From Helicobacteraceae bacterium (lineage in GTDB: Bacteria > Campylobacterota > Campylobacteria > Campylobacterales > Helicobacteraceae), in the NCBI GenBank assembly GCA_900770765.1, contig CAAGLK010000005.1, forward strand, positions 1-5,892: 5,892 nt of DNA, in the 5' to 3' direction. A program made the position numbers and the translations under genes. This document shows, one piece after another, positions 5,732 through 5,892 of this stretch (within the stretch, counting starts at the first letter, position 1; each line of letters starts with the position of its first letter). Under the pieces are notes generated by a model. The model did no database searches, had not been told where the DNA came from, and worked only from the letters and a program-made list of their open reading frames with translations.

Positions 5732-5892
5732 CTATCCGCTTTCAGTTATAGATTCCACCTTTTGCACTAAAACTCTAGCAAACTGCTCTTTGCCATTTAA
5801 ATAAGGCGTATAGCGTTTATCCCGCACTATTTCATATCCACACTCTAGGATTCCATTTAAAATTTGCCTAGCAGATACCGCAAAAGGCTCAG
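5732..5892 (-). CDS. C-terminal fragment of an unrecognised protein, 5' end beyond window
   Basis: An open frame enters from the right edge (first whole codon 5890 to 5888) and ends at TAG (5734 to 5732), giving 52 residues that begin EPFAVSARQILNGILECGY and end KVESITESG. The middle reads EIVRDKRYTPYLNGKEQFAR. The composition is that of a soluble mixed alpha/beta protein, with one cysteine, no membrane segment and no metal-binding cluster. I do not recognise the family from this tail and give no function. Coding status is supported by the absence of stops up to the edge, protein-like composition and the same strand as all neighbours; the other two minus-strand frames are less convincing. The 169-bp gap suggests the carboxylase gene has its own promoter. 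Confidence 0.6.
   Translation of the reverse strand, partial: EPFAVSARQILNGILECGYEIVRDKRYTPYLNGKEQFARVLVQKVESITESG

Overview
The window is compact, AT-rich chromosomal DNA of a Helicobacter-type member of the Campylobacterota (Epsilonproteobacteria). Three things point there: an L34 protein beginning MKRTYQPHNTPRKRTHGF, the gene order rpmH-rnpA-yidD-yidC-jag-mnmE that I recall from Helicobacter pylori (HP1447 to HP1452), and a YidD with the long lineage-type C-terminal tail. The exact species cannot be named. A biotin carboxylase gene directly upstream of rpmH differs from the H. pylori arrangement as I remember it, so a non-pylori species or close relative is likely.

All genes lie on the minus strand. 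Read in transcription order (right to left), they are: the last 52 codons of an unrecognised gene (5892 to 5732); a 169-bp intergenic region with a candidate promoter and a 9-bp inverted repeat; a biotin carboxylase subunit (5562 to 4138); a 61-bp gap with a -10-like element and a small hairpin; and then the block rpmH (4076 to 3942), rnpA (3910 to 3581), yidD (3572 to 3216), yidC (3206 to 1605), jag/khpB (1604 to 774) and mnmE (from 774, cut off at the left edge inside its GTPase domain).

The rpmH-to-mnmE block is almost certainly one operon. Gaps shrink from 31 bp to 8, 9, 0 and -1 bp. The ribosome binding sites of yidD, yidC and jag touch or sit next to the stop codon of the preceding gene. 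It combines translation (L34, the RNase P protein, tRNA wobble-uridine modification by MnmE) with membrane protein insertion (YidC, YidD) and an RNA-binding protein (Jag/KhpB). The start codons of yidC (GTG) and rnpA (TTG) are non-ATG.

The gene content is ordinary housekeeping and I see no new multigene system, mobile element, CRISPR array or RNA gene. The most unusual signal is at the DNA level: the near-palindrome RGAWTCY (W = A or T) occurs about 28 times by hand count, where base composition predicts about 3. Further observations are a perfect 9-bp hairpin enclosing the jag stop and mnmE start, a dyad upstream of the carboxylase gene, and a Jag protein whose R3H domain lacks its signature arginine.
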